Shown here: piece after piece, positions 37,117 to 59,399 of the stretch | Numbering within the stretch: the first letter of the stretch is position 1 | How the letters are laid out: every line of letters begins with the position of its first letter | DNA from: Nemopilema nomurai | Lineage: Eukaryota > Cnidaria > Scyphozoa > Rhizostomeae > Rhizostomatidae | Direction of reading: 5' to 3' | Assembly (NCBI GenBank): GCA_003864495.1 | Contig: ML133503.1 | Span: forward strand, 1,736,001-1,800,000 | Length of the DNA: 64,000 bases | Translations under genes and position numbers: made by a program | Notes under the pieces: model-generated | The model's database searches: none | What the model saw: the letters and a program-made list of their open reading frames with translations, nothing else | What the model was told of the DNA's origin: nothing

Positions 37117-37252
37117 AAATTTCCTTATGAAAGTGTCTCACTCTGAGATGTTGATCTCGTTCCCAAAACCATTCTGCACATGACATTTCCCGCGCATTTT
37201 ACTTTCAGAGGGGTTCGTGCAAGCAGCGTTGGAACTGTTTCTAACAATCAAA
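37117..37252. promoter_or_regulatory. Bidirectional ANKRD49/MCM4 promoter with E2F site
   Basis: The 136 bp between the two start codons must hold the start regions of both genes. At 37186-37193 it contains TTTCCCGC followed by GC, a textbook E2F/DP binding site. E2F control of MCM genes at the G1/S transition is established in animals, so this site probably drives MCM4. No TATA box is evident. Whether ANKRD49 is co-regulated is inference. Confidence 0.7.
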
Positions 37253-48594
<11,342 letters not shown>

Positions 48595-49113
48595 ATCAAA
48601 CACTGTGTTGCTATTTTCTGCTTAAAGGAGAAATAGTCTTTCAGGAAACTCGTTGCAATGCGGGTTGGGAAGACGCGGAGTTTTGTAAATTAAATCGTAG
48701 ATGGTGTTGTACTCACAGAAATATTAATCTGTTTTATCAGTGTAAATACCTGCGTGAAACATTACTAGGGAAAGGGGGAGGTGGTGGAAGTACCCAAAGG
48801 GGAATATTCAGCAGCCAACAGTGATGGAGTTTAGAATGTGCGTCACCAAATACCTAAACCGCAAGATCCTTTGTTTTATCCAAGACCCTTTACAAAAAGC
48901 GATTTACTTTGTAAGTACACTATCCAAGGCAAACGAATTAAAAAACAGTCAACGCTTTTTGAGCAACAAGCAGCTGGATATGTCTTCACGTCTCATCTAA
49001 CGGCGTTCAACAGCCTTGGAATTATTTTCGACATGATTTCTGTCCATTAATCGGGGCAGTTGACTAAGTTTTATTTAAACGCCAGTATCAGTATCAACAA
49101 CGTAGGCTAGGAA

Positions 49114-52100
49114 TTAAACATTACTTTCCTTTACGTTTTTCCCAAATCCTTGGAACGGTGAAATCAGCAGATTGCCAAAGTGTTTTTCCTGGCTGGCTGC
49201 CTCCTTGTCTTCGGCGTCCTTGTCGGCATCCGCTGCGCTCGTTTTTATAAGTTCGCTAGACACAGTCCTGCGCAGCGTCTCGGGGACAGAGATCAGTTTG
49301 GTTTGCTTGCGATGGATTTTCTCGAGGCTGTTCCATCCACTGGAATTTTCAGCTTCGTGGCCTATGAAAATCTTTTCCCTCGACTTATACATAAAGCCTT
49401 TTTTCGATAGGCTTGACAACGCCGAATGGTGCAGGTCCTTTCCTTTTGTTTCTCGGTGTTTCTCTGCAGGATCAAATTCTATATTTATAACAGCGATGTC
49501 AAACTTTCCAGCTCTAGAGTCTTCAGAACTATTTGTCGCTGGTTTTAATTCCCCTTGAACTGCTTCTTTGTCATCGGTGGACACAACTTCGTCTTGATAC
49601 AGACACTCGGTGTTGTGGAGAGAAGAAAATTCAACTCCGGCTAGATCAATTGTGACTTCCGTTGACGTGAGCCTTTCCTCATCAACCAGGATCTTAGACT
49701 TATCCTCGACATTGACCTCAATCTCTTCCTCCGAAATATCAACACTTTCTGCTACCTCAAAGTCAGTTGTTTCTTTTATGCTAATGATGCCCCAGTCGAA
49801 AGCAATGCTATCATGATAACTCACTGATATTTGTGTCCAAGGTACTCTCCGGTATGGGACAAAAATTAGCCACATCTCTGCAGAGAATATCATGCCTTGG
49901 CGCCTTAGAGCTTCTTCCATTGTGTCAGTTTCTATATTTGAAAATGAACACGTTGCAATTTCCTCGTCTGCAGCAGAAATTTTGTTGCTGTCGTCTAAAT
50001 CATCAAGGTACCCTGAAAGAATGACGTCATAACCAGATTCTTCGACGAGTTGATAACGTTCAGAGACACTCTCTTCCACAATCTCTGACTTGTCTTTCCG
50101 TGAAACGTCAGTTCCCATCCGAGAATGCTCCTGATCGAAATCAAACTGTACTTCTTCCATACACAAGCTAGATTCATAACATTCCTGACCCACAAACTCT
50201 GTTCCAGTTTCACTGCCTAAATTATTGTTCGCATCTATTACCAGTGACAAAGCATTTCCTCGCTTTTGCAGTGAGACTTCTTCTTCAGCAGACGCAAATG
50301 AAAGCAGCCTTGGACCTGCTTCAAGGTTTTCTCTAAACATGTTCCAACTTTTTGTATCATTCTCTATTTCTACAGATTTGTCAAATGCAAGCTTAGTGAA
50401 ACATTGTCGCAAATAATCTTCCACTGTGACATCAGCTGTTGCGCGCTCATTGAGACATTGCCGCAAATAATCTTCCACTTTGACATCAACTGTTGCGCGC
50501 TCATTGCAACATTGTCGCAAGTAATCTTCCACTGTGACATCAGCTGTTGCGCGCTCATTGAGACATTGCCGCAAATAATCTTCCACTTTGACATCAGCTG
50601 TTGCGCGCTCATTGCAACATTGTCGCAAGTAATCTTCCACTGTGACATCAGCTGTTGCGCGCTCATTGAGACATTGCCGCAAATAATCTTCCACTTTGAC
50701 ATCAGCTGTTGCGCGCTCATTGCAACATTGTCGCAAGTAATCTTCCACTGTGACATCAGCCGTTGCGCACTCGTTGAGACATTGCCGCAAATAATCTTCC
50801 ACTTTGACATCAGCTGTTGCGCGCTCATTAAGACATTGCCGCAAATAATCTTCCACTGTGACATCAGCTGTTGCACGCTCATTGCAACATTGTCGCAAGT
50901 AATCTTCCACTGTGACATCAGCCGTTGCACACTCGTTGAGACATTGCCGCAAATAATCTTCCACTGTGACATCAGCTGTTGCGCGCTCGTTGAGACATTG
51001 CCGCAAATAATCTTCCACTGTGACATCAGCTGTTGCGCGCTCATTGCAACATTGTCGCAAGTAATCTTCCACTGTGACATCAGCCGTTGCGCGCTCGTTG
51101 AGACATTGCCGCAAATAATCTTCCACTGTGACATCTGTGACATCAGCCGTTGCGCACTCGTTGAGACATTGCCGCAAATAATCTTCCACTGTGACATCAG
51201 CCGTTGCGCACTCGTTGAGACATTGCCGCAAATAATCTTCCACTGTAACATCAGCTGTTGCGCGCTCATTGCAACATTGTCGCAAGTAATCTTCCACTGT
51301 GACATCAGCTGGTGCGCGCTCATTGAGGCATTGCGGCAAATAATCTTCCACTTTGACATCAGCTGTTGCGCGCTCATTGAGACATTGTCGCAAATAATCT
51401 TCCACTGTGACATCAGCTGGTGCGCGCTCATTGAGGCATTGCGGCAAATAATCTTCCACTTTGACATCAGCTGTTGCGCGCTCATTGAGACATTGTCGCA
51501 AATAATCTTCCACTGTGACATCAGCCGTGGCGCGCTCGTTTAGACATTGTCGCAAATAATCTTCCACTGTGACATCAGCCGTTGCGCACTCGTTGAGACA
51601 TTGCCGCAAATAATCTTCCACTTTGACATCAGCTGTTGCGCGCTCATTGCAACATTGTCGCAAGTAATCTTCCACTGTGACATCAGCCGTTGCGCGCACG
51701 TTTAGACATTGCCGCAAATAATCTTCCACTGTGACATCAGCCGTTGCGCCCTCGTTGAGACATTGTCGCAAATAATCTTCCACTGTAACATCAGCTGTTG
51801 CGCGCTCATTGCAACATTGTCGCAAGTAATCTTCCACTGTGACATCAGCTGGTGCGCGCTCATTGAGACATTGCCGCAAATAATCTTCCACTTTTACATC
51901 AGCTGTTGCGCGCTCATTGCAGCATTGTCGCAAATAATCTTCCACTGTGACATCAGCCGTGGCGCGCTCGTTTAGACATTGTCGCAAATAATCTTCCACT
52001 GTGACATCAGCTGTTGCGCGCTCATTGAGACATTGCCGCAAATAATCTTCCACTGTAACATCAGCTGTTGCGCGCTCATTGAGACATTGCCGCAAATAAT

Positions 52101-52926
52101 CTTCCACTGTGACATCAGACGTTGCGCGCTCGTTTAGACATTGTCGCAAATAATCTTCCACTGTGACATCAGCTGTTGCGCGCTCATTGAGACATTGCCG
52201 CAAATAATCTTCCACTGTGACATCAGACGTTGCGTGCTCAAGTGTAACGTTAGCGAGATTTTTTGCCTTCAAATGAGCAGAGACGGAATCTATGGTTTGA
52301 CTGGAACTACCTCTATGTACCAATCTTGGTGCGCCATTGCTTCGGACAAAGTACAATAATGTTTCGTTTTGCTCTTTAAACTGCCAAGCAAAATCTTTAT
52401 CGTATTTGGCATGTTGTTGTTGTTGTTGAATGGCACTCTGCTTCTCGCGACACATGTAAAGATCAAAGTCCAGCTCCGCGAACAAGTATTTTATTTCTTG
52501 TGCAAATGCTTTGTCGAATTGAAAGAGCCCTTCGTGCATACCGCCATCCTCGCAGTGCCGCTTCTTCGCAACCATCCCGTTCGTTCTGTTGCCAACTGGA
52601 ACCTCCTTTTCAATCAAATTCGGAATTTGCCTTATCCATGTAGCACTGATTATCAACCTCGTTGAGATGTAGATCACAGAGACATGCCTAACTGGAGAGG
52701 CCACAACTCCCATCCAACTACCTTGCATCTTTGTGCCATTGCTATCTTGCAAGCCATTTTCCACGATGCTCTTCGTCCTCATGTTGTAATAGTGCAAGGT
52801 AACGCATCTTATATAGCGCCGACGGTTAACGTTGATCAGAACGAGGCACTTTCCTTCGATGCTGGCCATCACACGTCCAGGCTGTTTCTTGGTTGTATTA
52901 TTCGAAAGGGTGAGTTGAGCAGACAC
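49114..52926 (-). CDS. 1,270-codon protein with 34 tandem 18-residue repeats; family unknown
   Basis: A single uninterrupted frame, unusual beside its intron-rich neighbours. Residues 1-230 are a non-repetitive N-terminus with a short Gln run (SAIQQQQQHAKYDK). Residues 231-842 are 34 copies of a unit written TADVTVEDYLRQCLNERA. Residues 843-1270 are an acidic, Ser/Glu-rich C-terminus. Each repeat has one or two Cys at fixed positions (RQCL or RQCC). Variation is limited to a few sites (T/K at position 5, L/C at 14, R/C at 17), which indicates recent homogenisation. No signal peptide, membrane segment or catalytic motif is evident. The 18-residue length equals five alpha-helical turns, so an aligned helical face is possible but not shown. 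It lies tail to tail with MCM4, 519 bp between stops. I do not recognise a homologue. Confidence 0.7.
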   Translation of the reverse strand: MSAQLTLSNNTTKKQPGRVMASIEGKCLVLINVNRRRYIRCVTLHYYNMRTKSIVENGLQDSNGTKMQGSWMGVVASPVRHVSVIYISTRLIISATWIRQIPNLIEKEVPVGNRTNGMVAKKRHCEDGGMHEGLFQFDKAFAQEIKYLFAELDFDLYMCREKQSAIQQQQQHAKYDKDFAWQFKEQNETLLYFVRSNGAPRLVHRGSSSQTIDSVSAHLKAKNLANVTLEHATSDVTVEDYLRQCLNERATADVTVEDYLRQCLNERATSDVTVEDYLRQCLNERATADVTVEDYLRQCLNERATADVTVEDYLRQCLNERATADVTVEDYLRQCCNERATADVKVEDYLRQCLNERAPADVTVEDYLRQCCNERATADVTVEDYLRQCLNEGATADVTVEDYLRQCLNVRATADVTVEDYLRQCCNERATADVKVEDYLRQCLNECATADVTVEDYLRQCLNERATADVTVEDYLRQCLNERATADVKVEDYLPQCLNERAPADVTVEDYLRQCLNERATADVKVEDYLPQCLNERAPADVTVEDYLRQCCNERATADVTVEDYLRQCLNECATADVTVEDYLRQCLNECATADVTDVTVEDYLRQCLNERATADVTVEDYLRQCCNERATADVTVEDYLRQCLNERATADVTVEDYLRQCLNECATADVTVEDYLRQCCNERATADVTVEDYLRQCLNERATADVKVEDYLRQCLNECATADVTVEDYLRQCCNERATADVKVEDYLRQCLNERATADVTVEDYLRQCCNERATADVKVEDYLRQCLNERATADVTVEDYLRQCCNERATVDVKVEDYLRQCLNERATADVTVEDYLRQCFTKLAFDKSVEIENDTKSWNMFRENLEAGPRLLSFASAEEEVSLQKRGNALSLVIDANNNLGSETGTEFVGQECYESSLCMEEVQFDFDQEHSRMGTDVSRKDKSEIVEESVSERYQLVEESGYDVILSGYLDDLDDSNKISAADEEIATCSFSNIETDTMEEALRRQGMIFSAEMWLIFVPYRRVPWTQISVSYHDSIAFDWGIISIKETTDFEVAESVDISEEEIEVNVEDKSKILVDEERLTSTEVTIDLAGVEFSSLHNTECLYQDEVVSTDDKEAVQGELKPATNSSEDSRAGKFDIAVINIEFDPAEKHRETKGKDLHHSALSSLSKKGFMYKSREKIFIGHEAENSSGWNSLEKIHRKQTKLISVPETLRRTVSSELIKTSAADADKDAEDKEAASQEKHFGNLLISPFQGFGKNVKESNV
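50398..52235 (-). repeat. 54-bp coding minisatellite, 34 units
   Basis: Head-to-tail 54-bp units with nearly perfect identity over long stretches. The last ten or so (coding order; 50398-50940) form a 108-bp alternating pattern: one unit with VKVEDYLRQCL and the next with VTVEDYLRQCC. One unit near 51131 carries a 9-bp internal duplication (DVTDVT). Because 54 is a multiple of three, two other frames stay open through much of the array, on both strands; these are by-products. Confidence 0.97.
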
Positions 52927-53871
52927 CTCACTCTGTCGTCACTACTTCTGCACGCTGCTTGAGGATATCAGCAATATGTTGCATCTAGGGATGAAGCGCT
53001 TTTTCAAATTGGGACGTGTGTCATAGCAAAATTGAAAAATTCGCACCAACATCTTACATTAATTGTATTAATATACATAATGAAAAAAATTTAATGTCCC
53101 ATGGTACAAATTTCACGATGGCAAGAAGTAGCGGAGACATAATTTCTGCATACTTTAAACACCTTTTCGTTCAACGTTTTTCGATCTGTGCCATGTTTTA
53201 GCTTTTTCTTGCGATATTGAGGCATTGACGAGAACAAATTGTTACACAAAATCCTTAAATGCGCATTGCCATTCCTAAATGGTTATAAAGGACGCGGTCG
53301 TATAGTGCCCGTTCAAAACATGTCCCAATAGCATTTCACGTCAACTGAATTTTAGCATCTTTCCAAGCTGCCCTGAAGCTACGTTGTATCCTGTGCTACT
53401 TCTACGGGCCTCCATACAAGATACAGCTCTGGAAGCAAGTAATGCAAAGCTGATTTAATGTGCTAATCGGCTGCTCAAAAAAGTACATGAGTTTAATTTT
53501 TGAGACACAGATTGATGATCGACCAGAGCGAGGATTCTATTGCATTTAAGTTCACAAAAGAGCCCTTTGTGTTAAAAGAAACAACAAAATAACACATAAG
53601 TGAATGGATTAGTATTATTTTTGTCTGGGGCCTGAAACAAGGGATCGCATAGCCATTTGGCTAGGGGGCTTTAGCCCTCCCCCACTTTTTTCGAAAATCG
53701 GTTTTTCACTTTAGAGTAGGCCTTCCCATCTAATGCTCAATCGGTATGAATTTTTATTGGGTATGAATTTTTGGATGTTAATAATACAGTATGATAAACG
53801 GGGCGCTCGAGGTCTCAATGGAAAGATATTGAAACGGCTAATAGCATACATGCTCATATGATTATGGCAAC
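52927..53871. other. Intergenic; upstream region of the repeat gene
   Basis: No gene recognised. The stretch ggctagggggctttagccctcccccac at 53660-53686 resembles a degenerate hAT end (G-rich hairpin). A tandem pair of gtatgaatttttattg-type words lies at 53745-53775. Confidence 0.4.
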
Positions 53872-54752
53872 ATGGCTAGTCAAGAAAAGAAGGACAAAGG
53901 AAAGCATCATCATCAACGAAGGTAACACGTTTTTCGAAAAGGGCACCTCAAATAAGTCCATAATGTATCATTTTATTGCCATTTCTCCCTTTATAATTAA
54001 ACTATTTTATTCTCTTAGTAAGTCAAGAGTAAGTTGCTAACGTTAGAAATTACTTTAAATAAATTTCTTTAAAACCTTTTTATCAGGAGTAGACTCGGAA
54101 ACTACACTCGTCATCGATTTCCAAAATTTTGGCACCCCTGTTATCTACTGTTCCCCTTCAAACGTTCCCCTTGCCTTGACTCAGCCAACTCGTAAATTTA
54201 TAGAATTGTCTATTGCTAGCTCAAAGTGCACACTGACATGCTGAATCGTAGCCTTTATGTCTATTAGGCACTCTATTGCCGCGTTAGTTGCTCTTCAAGA
54301 GAATGCTATGACAGCATTGAGATACCTTTCCAACCTGTTCACCGTGACGTTCCAAAAATGAAGTTTGGAAAGAGAATTTCGCTTATATTAAGGTTTAGGA
54401 ACTTTCAATGGCCCCACTAGGATGATTGTGGAGACTATATGCTCTGCTGCGTTTGCTCGAGGCAGAACACGAAACTTTGTTTGAAGAGCAGAAAAATAAA
54501 GAGGATTCTTTTACCACATCATTATTCTCAAACCGAGAGCATACTCCAAAGTACAACATGAAGGTTCAAAATATTACAAGACTGCCTTTACCTGCGAGTA
54601 CGTTGGTCAAAAATGACGATTCGTTGGTGAAAATTGCTCTGAAAAAGGCATTTGATGGGGACAGTTCTTTAGGAAAAAAGGCCACCTTAGTAATTTTGTT
54701 GGTTGTGATAGTATGTTTAACTTTCTTAGTAGCTAATTTAAATCTATTCTGA
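53872..54752 (+). CDS. Possible small tail-anchored membrane protein, two exons
   Basis: Exon 1 (53872-53921) opens with MASQEKKDKGKHHHQR and ends at a good gtaaca donor in phase 2. Exon 2 (54434-54752) begins after an ag at 54432-54433 that supplies the matching phase and runs to a stop. Together they give about 122 codons: a basic N-terminus, a charged helical stretch (LLEAEHETLFEEQKNKED), and a C-terminal hydrophobic segment of about 20 residues (ATLVILLVVIVCLTFLVA) ending five residues later. That is the layout of a tail-anchored ER or mitochondrial outer membrane protein. The acceptor has a poor pyrimidine tract, so the join is tentative. No family is recognised. Confidence 0.4.
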
Positions 54753-55195
54753 ATTGAAGCTATTGAAAAAAGATTTTTTGAAAAAGGCACTTTCCGACAT
54801 TCTTAAGGGCGTGGTTCTAAACAATTTTCCCTGAGGCCCCCGTTTCTTCTCGGTGTTCAGGCCTCGTCCGACTTTGAACCGGCTGCTTGGTCCCCCTGCC
54901 TATGTGCACCCATTAACAATCAACCCTGGCCGGTCATGCTTTATATTAGAAAGATACGACTCTGGCAGCTTAAGGAGCAACAAGATTGGGTAATTAAACG
55001 GGGTACCGCCGAAAGAGCAAACCATGCGCAAAAACACGTCCTCCAGTAAACAACGCAAGAGAGATATGGCCGCCACGGCAGCTAACAAACTTAGCTCTTT
55101 ATACTGTCTGAGCCTTTGAGCGCAAACAAATGGACACCCAATTGGATTTGTTGCTGGCCTGGCAGAGTCTGCCGCAGTCAAATTTAGCTGGCCTC

Positions 55196-55973
55196 GTTTA
55201 CACTGCTACGGATCACTTTCTGATCTGCATCAAAAGTGATACGGATTGGCCTTCTGTTTATCACTTTTAGTTATTCGTAACAAAACTGATATGGTTCGCT
55301 GCATCACTTTTGATCCTTATACCAAAAGCCTAGCGCACACTAGCAATTTTTGTCGCCGAACGCTTTTCCCCACACACTTGAGTTCTTTTCTGCATTGGCC
55401 AATGGTTTTTGTGTCTCGATCTTACAATTATCCTCCACTAAAAAGGCGGGAATTCAACAAGCAATGCATGTACCTGGACATCCTCAGAAATCTGAGACAA
55501 AATATTGGCAGCTTTGATTATCCTTCGAGGAACAAGACGTAGTAGAAAAAGTAGGACCATGTGGGTGGAGTCTCGGGTGGGTCGAAGAAAAGAACATGGT
55601 TCATTCAGTTATCTGGTGAAAGAACTGGAACAGGAATATAAAGCAATGTATCGACGCTACGAACTTTCGTTTCGCATCCGTTGTCCATGAAAATATACTT
55701 GTTCCAGCAACCTCCATTGTGTCAAACTTCATCATTAAAACATTCATCAACACTTTCCACGTGCTTTGAAACTACACCATGATTGGCTAATCAACAAGAA
55801 TTTGTTTTTGCGCCCCGCATACTCACGATTTTCTGCTCTTAGTCGCTTGCGACAAAAATCGCTAGTGTGCGCAAGGCATTAGAAGGATTCAAAGTGATCC
55901 GGACTACAGAAAACACAGTGTAGTCGGGGCAATCCGCATCACTTTTGATACGGATTCGCAGCGAGGTCTAAAC
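55196..55973. mobile_element. Non-autonomous PIF/Harbinger-derived element with long TIRs
   Basis: Long, imperfect inverted repeats of about 160 bp face inward: catcaaaagtgatacggatt near 55228 against its near complement near 55935, and gcgcacactagcaatttttg near 55334 against its complement near 55860. Between them 55520-55690 encodes RGTRRSRKSRTMWVESRVGR and then HGSFSYLVKELEQEYKAMYR, the N-terminal style of HARBI1-type transposases. The catalytic part is missing, so this looks like an internal deletion derivative. A TTA/TAA duplication could not be fixed with confidence. Confidence 0.65.
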
Positions 55974-58900
55974 TTAGCAAATGAGCTAGGCCTTATCAAA
56001 TTAAATCGCTCAATTATCTCCTCATATTTGGACTTGACAGTCTCCCATTTTAGGCCCTGCACCATCTTTGTTGCCTTAAATAAATAATTATTTGAAGCAA
56101 CAAGGAAATTTCTTTATCAGCCCAGATAGACTTTCTTTTGGTGTTCCGTTCACAAATATTTGTCCCCTTCATTTTCAAATATTAAACGATATTAATTTTT
56201 ACTCGGCCGTCATTTATCAGTAGCAAGAGAAGAATTGACCTTTCGTTGGAACATGATATCTAAGGAGAAGTAACAATTTTCAAGTCTAGGCAAATTCGTC
56301 TGTTCAAGGAAAGTCTTGCAAAACTATTTTAGAATCCTTTTGAAATAAGTTTTGTGACTGAATAATCGCAGTTCTGAACAAACGGTCATATGATGTGCGA
56401 GTTACTCAAATAGTTCTGCCCCAAAAACTGTTCGATGTAGCGGCTGATATACAAAGCACAACCTTTCTTCTGGGAACAACAGCCGCCCATGTGTCAATCG
56501 TTACTGCATGAAAGGGGAAATGAATCTCTCAGCTGTACTTCCAGCCCCCGACTCTCAAAGATACTTCAAGCCGTCGTCTTTACACGATTCGGCGGTATAA
56601 TTGCAACCAGTGTTCTTTAAAAATGACCACCTCCCTCAAGGACAAATCTCAGACGGCCTTTCTTGTAAACAAAGACTTTTAAGACTCGATCAGGGCGCAG
56701 ACGTTTTTCAGTTCCCGTTGATTCTGTCCATCGCTGTTGACTCATTATTGACTTGTGGCCTAGCAGTGGGATCGATCAAAGGGGATCTTGCCATTTATAG
56801 GCCTAATACGCTGACCACTGTATCAATCACAAATTATCAATGCATTTCTTTGCTTCATAATTCGATTTGTTTGGCTCCTAAGCCAATTCTAAGAGGGTGT
56901 TTATATCAACCGAGTGTGTTTTTGCAATCAAGTACGGGGATGAAAGAGGGCGCACGATACTTCCCCTGAAGATGCCAAGGATTGATTGGTCGAGCTGAAC
57001 AGACACGTGTACGAGGCAAGCTCCGGTGATCAGCGTCAACATCAGGACTTTCTCAACCAACCATGAGGTATGGACCAAACAACTAACCCCGCAAGATTCG
57101 AATTTCGCCATTTCACCTCGAGCGTCTTCAGCCATCAAATGGTTAGGTGACGTCAAATTACGACTTCTATCAGAAGGTAATGGTTAATTCCAAAATCGCG
57201 CTTCTTTATCATTCGACTCCAAAAAGATCTACACCAAAGGTCGGCAACCTTTTTGAACCAGGGGAACTGAATTGAATTGGGGAATTCATACGCGGACAGC
57301 AGCTCAGAGTACTGCTTAATGTTAAGGTGCAATACTTATTCAATTATCCGGCCTTCTCGGGACATATGATTTCAAGGTACGTGCGGAGAATCCAAAGCCC
57401 GGATAATCTGTCACTGTTTCTCAAGCTTTGTTTATTTTTCCTGCAAATATATTTTCATCTAAAGTTTTGATTGCTTCTTTCTTCTTAATATATAATACTT
57501 CAATTTATTGCCACAAAATAATGAATGAACTCATAAAGAAAAAGTTATCTGCAAATAATGAGAAAAAACACAACCAACATATTGTCATGAACTCCAAAAA
57601 TTTCTCAAAAGGTTTTTCACATTTTTACGGACCGGATAAACGGTGGGTCAGATAATTGAAAAAGTACTGTACACTAATTCGGACTAGTAATCTTGTCAAT
57701 AAAAGTGTAGTCGTTGGCAAATGTACTGTAATTTTAAAGCAGTATGTAAATACGCAAAGCATAGAAGTAATCTACAGAATGAACAGCAAGAAGCAATAGC
57801 ATAGAATGTGCAGTGTTCGATATATCACTACAGGAAGCTAATTCGCATGAATCCGCGTGAACTGCAGATTTACAAAGGTCTTCTGGGCCAAACAAGAATG
57901 ATCCTGCGGACCACGGACAAAAACGAAGCTGCTTTTCGTATTCTTGAATTACGCCTATGTGGTTCGATTAAAACAGTTGGAATGCAAATATACCAAATCA
58001 AATGAACGTGACACAGACTTCGATCTTCGATCTAAACTGTCTTTTCGAATACTTTGTGAGAAACTAGAGATGCAGCAGACTTCTGTTTACACTCAAGATC
58101 AGGTTTATCCAAAGTTCTTTAATTGAAATTCAGCCCCGATATTGGATTTCCTTCCTCAATCGACTAGGGGAATTACTTAGCAGAAATGATTTGCGAGATT
58201 CGAATATCTTGTGAAATAAAACTTAACGGATTTATTAGTGGATTTAATGATTCTGAAAAATGGATTATTAATCTTATGAAACTTACTTTATTGCCACGTC
58301 AAATGGTCCTAGGAATAATGGGCGAAGCATTATTCGTTTGCAGCTAAGCAAGATTGTCTTGTCGTAGGAACAGGCGATTTCAACATGTATGTTGCTAGGT
58401 TATTTTCATTATCTTATTCATGGCAGCAAATATGTAAGTAAGGGTGCCTAAGATCTGGATGACACCCTCACTTCAGAATAACATTTATTGTCGCAAACTC
58501 AATTTCAAGGATGCCTAAAGCATCACTGCAAATATTCTTGCACATGATCGGTGTTTGCCATGTCCGGTCTTCAATAATTTTTAAATTTCCTAACAATGTA
58601 GCTTCCATAAATTGTGAAAAGGAATTAAAAAGATTTGGACAAACTGTAGATAGCCTCGCACTTCTAGTTTTCTCGTTACGTATCACTTGCCGTGTTTTTT
58701 GCACCCCATGGTGGTGATAAATCACATTTCCTGGCACTTAAAATGGTTCCACCGAAAGCTTCAATATTCTGCATCTGGCGCGAAAGTTTTATTGTTAAAA
58801 TTTACTTACTTGTAAAGGTCTATGGCCCTACCACCCTATCCAAAGATAAAATTAGCGCTTGAAGGGCCCATTCCCCCTAAAAGACTAACTAGTACCATTT

Positions 58901-59395
58901 GCACGAGAACAAAAACCTTTTGCAGGGAAGCACCAGTTGCTCTCCGCTATAAGTCCCTAAGGTTTATCAAACAATCAACATAATCATCATAAATGCCTGT
59001 CAGAGCTAGGAATGAATTCTCTTGTCAAAACTCGTCTGAAATTTTCGTTTTCTTCGAAAAAAGGCAAACCTTCCCATAAAGAGTTCTTAAGCTTTCGAGT
59101 CACGTGGTGTTTCTGATGGTAGCAAATTCTTAAACTCTAGGAGACTTTTCCCAAGAACTTGAAAAAATGTAAGAATTGAAAAGTTTCTGGCGTAAAGCCA
59201 ATCTGTAGCAAAGTATTTGAATAAGTGGTCCAACATAGAAAAGGTATTATTTGGTAAGATTTAAGAAACGAATGTTATCTTTATCGTTTGGCAATATTTC
59301 AAATAGATAACTGAGAGTCAAAGAGAGCCTGAAAACCGAATAAAGGTGACCACACCTAGAAGAAGCAGATGATGGAAAAATGATTCAGGCGAGGA
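55974..59395. other. Long stretch without a supported gene
   Basis: A minus-strand frame at 57156-56878 has a hydrophobic run (VEKVLMLTLITGACLVHVSV) that could be a membrane exon. Plus-strand frames at 57848-58125 look like one short coding piece with a shift. At 57240 the sequence aaaggtcggcaacctttttg resembles a hAT-Charlie-type terminal repeat. None of these could be completed into a gene or element. Confidence 0.4.
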
Positions 59396-59399
59396 CCCT

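Noticed and set aside
50370..51543. Open frames of about 380 codons on both strands across the repeat array
   Set aside because: They are frame shadows. The unit length is a multiple of three, so any stop-free phase of one unit stays open across all units.
57848..58125. Short plus-strand coding-like piece with an internal frame shift
   Set aside because: No family, no splice sites that repair it and no neighbouring exons; left as part of an unassigned stretch.
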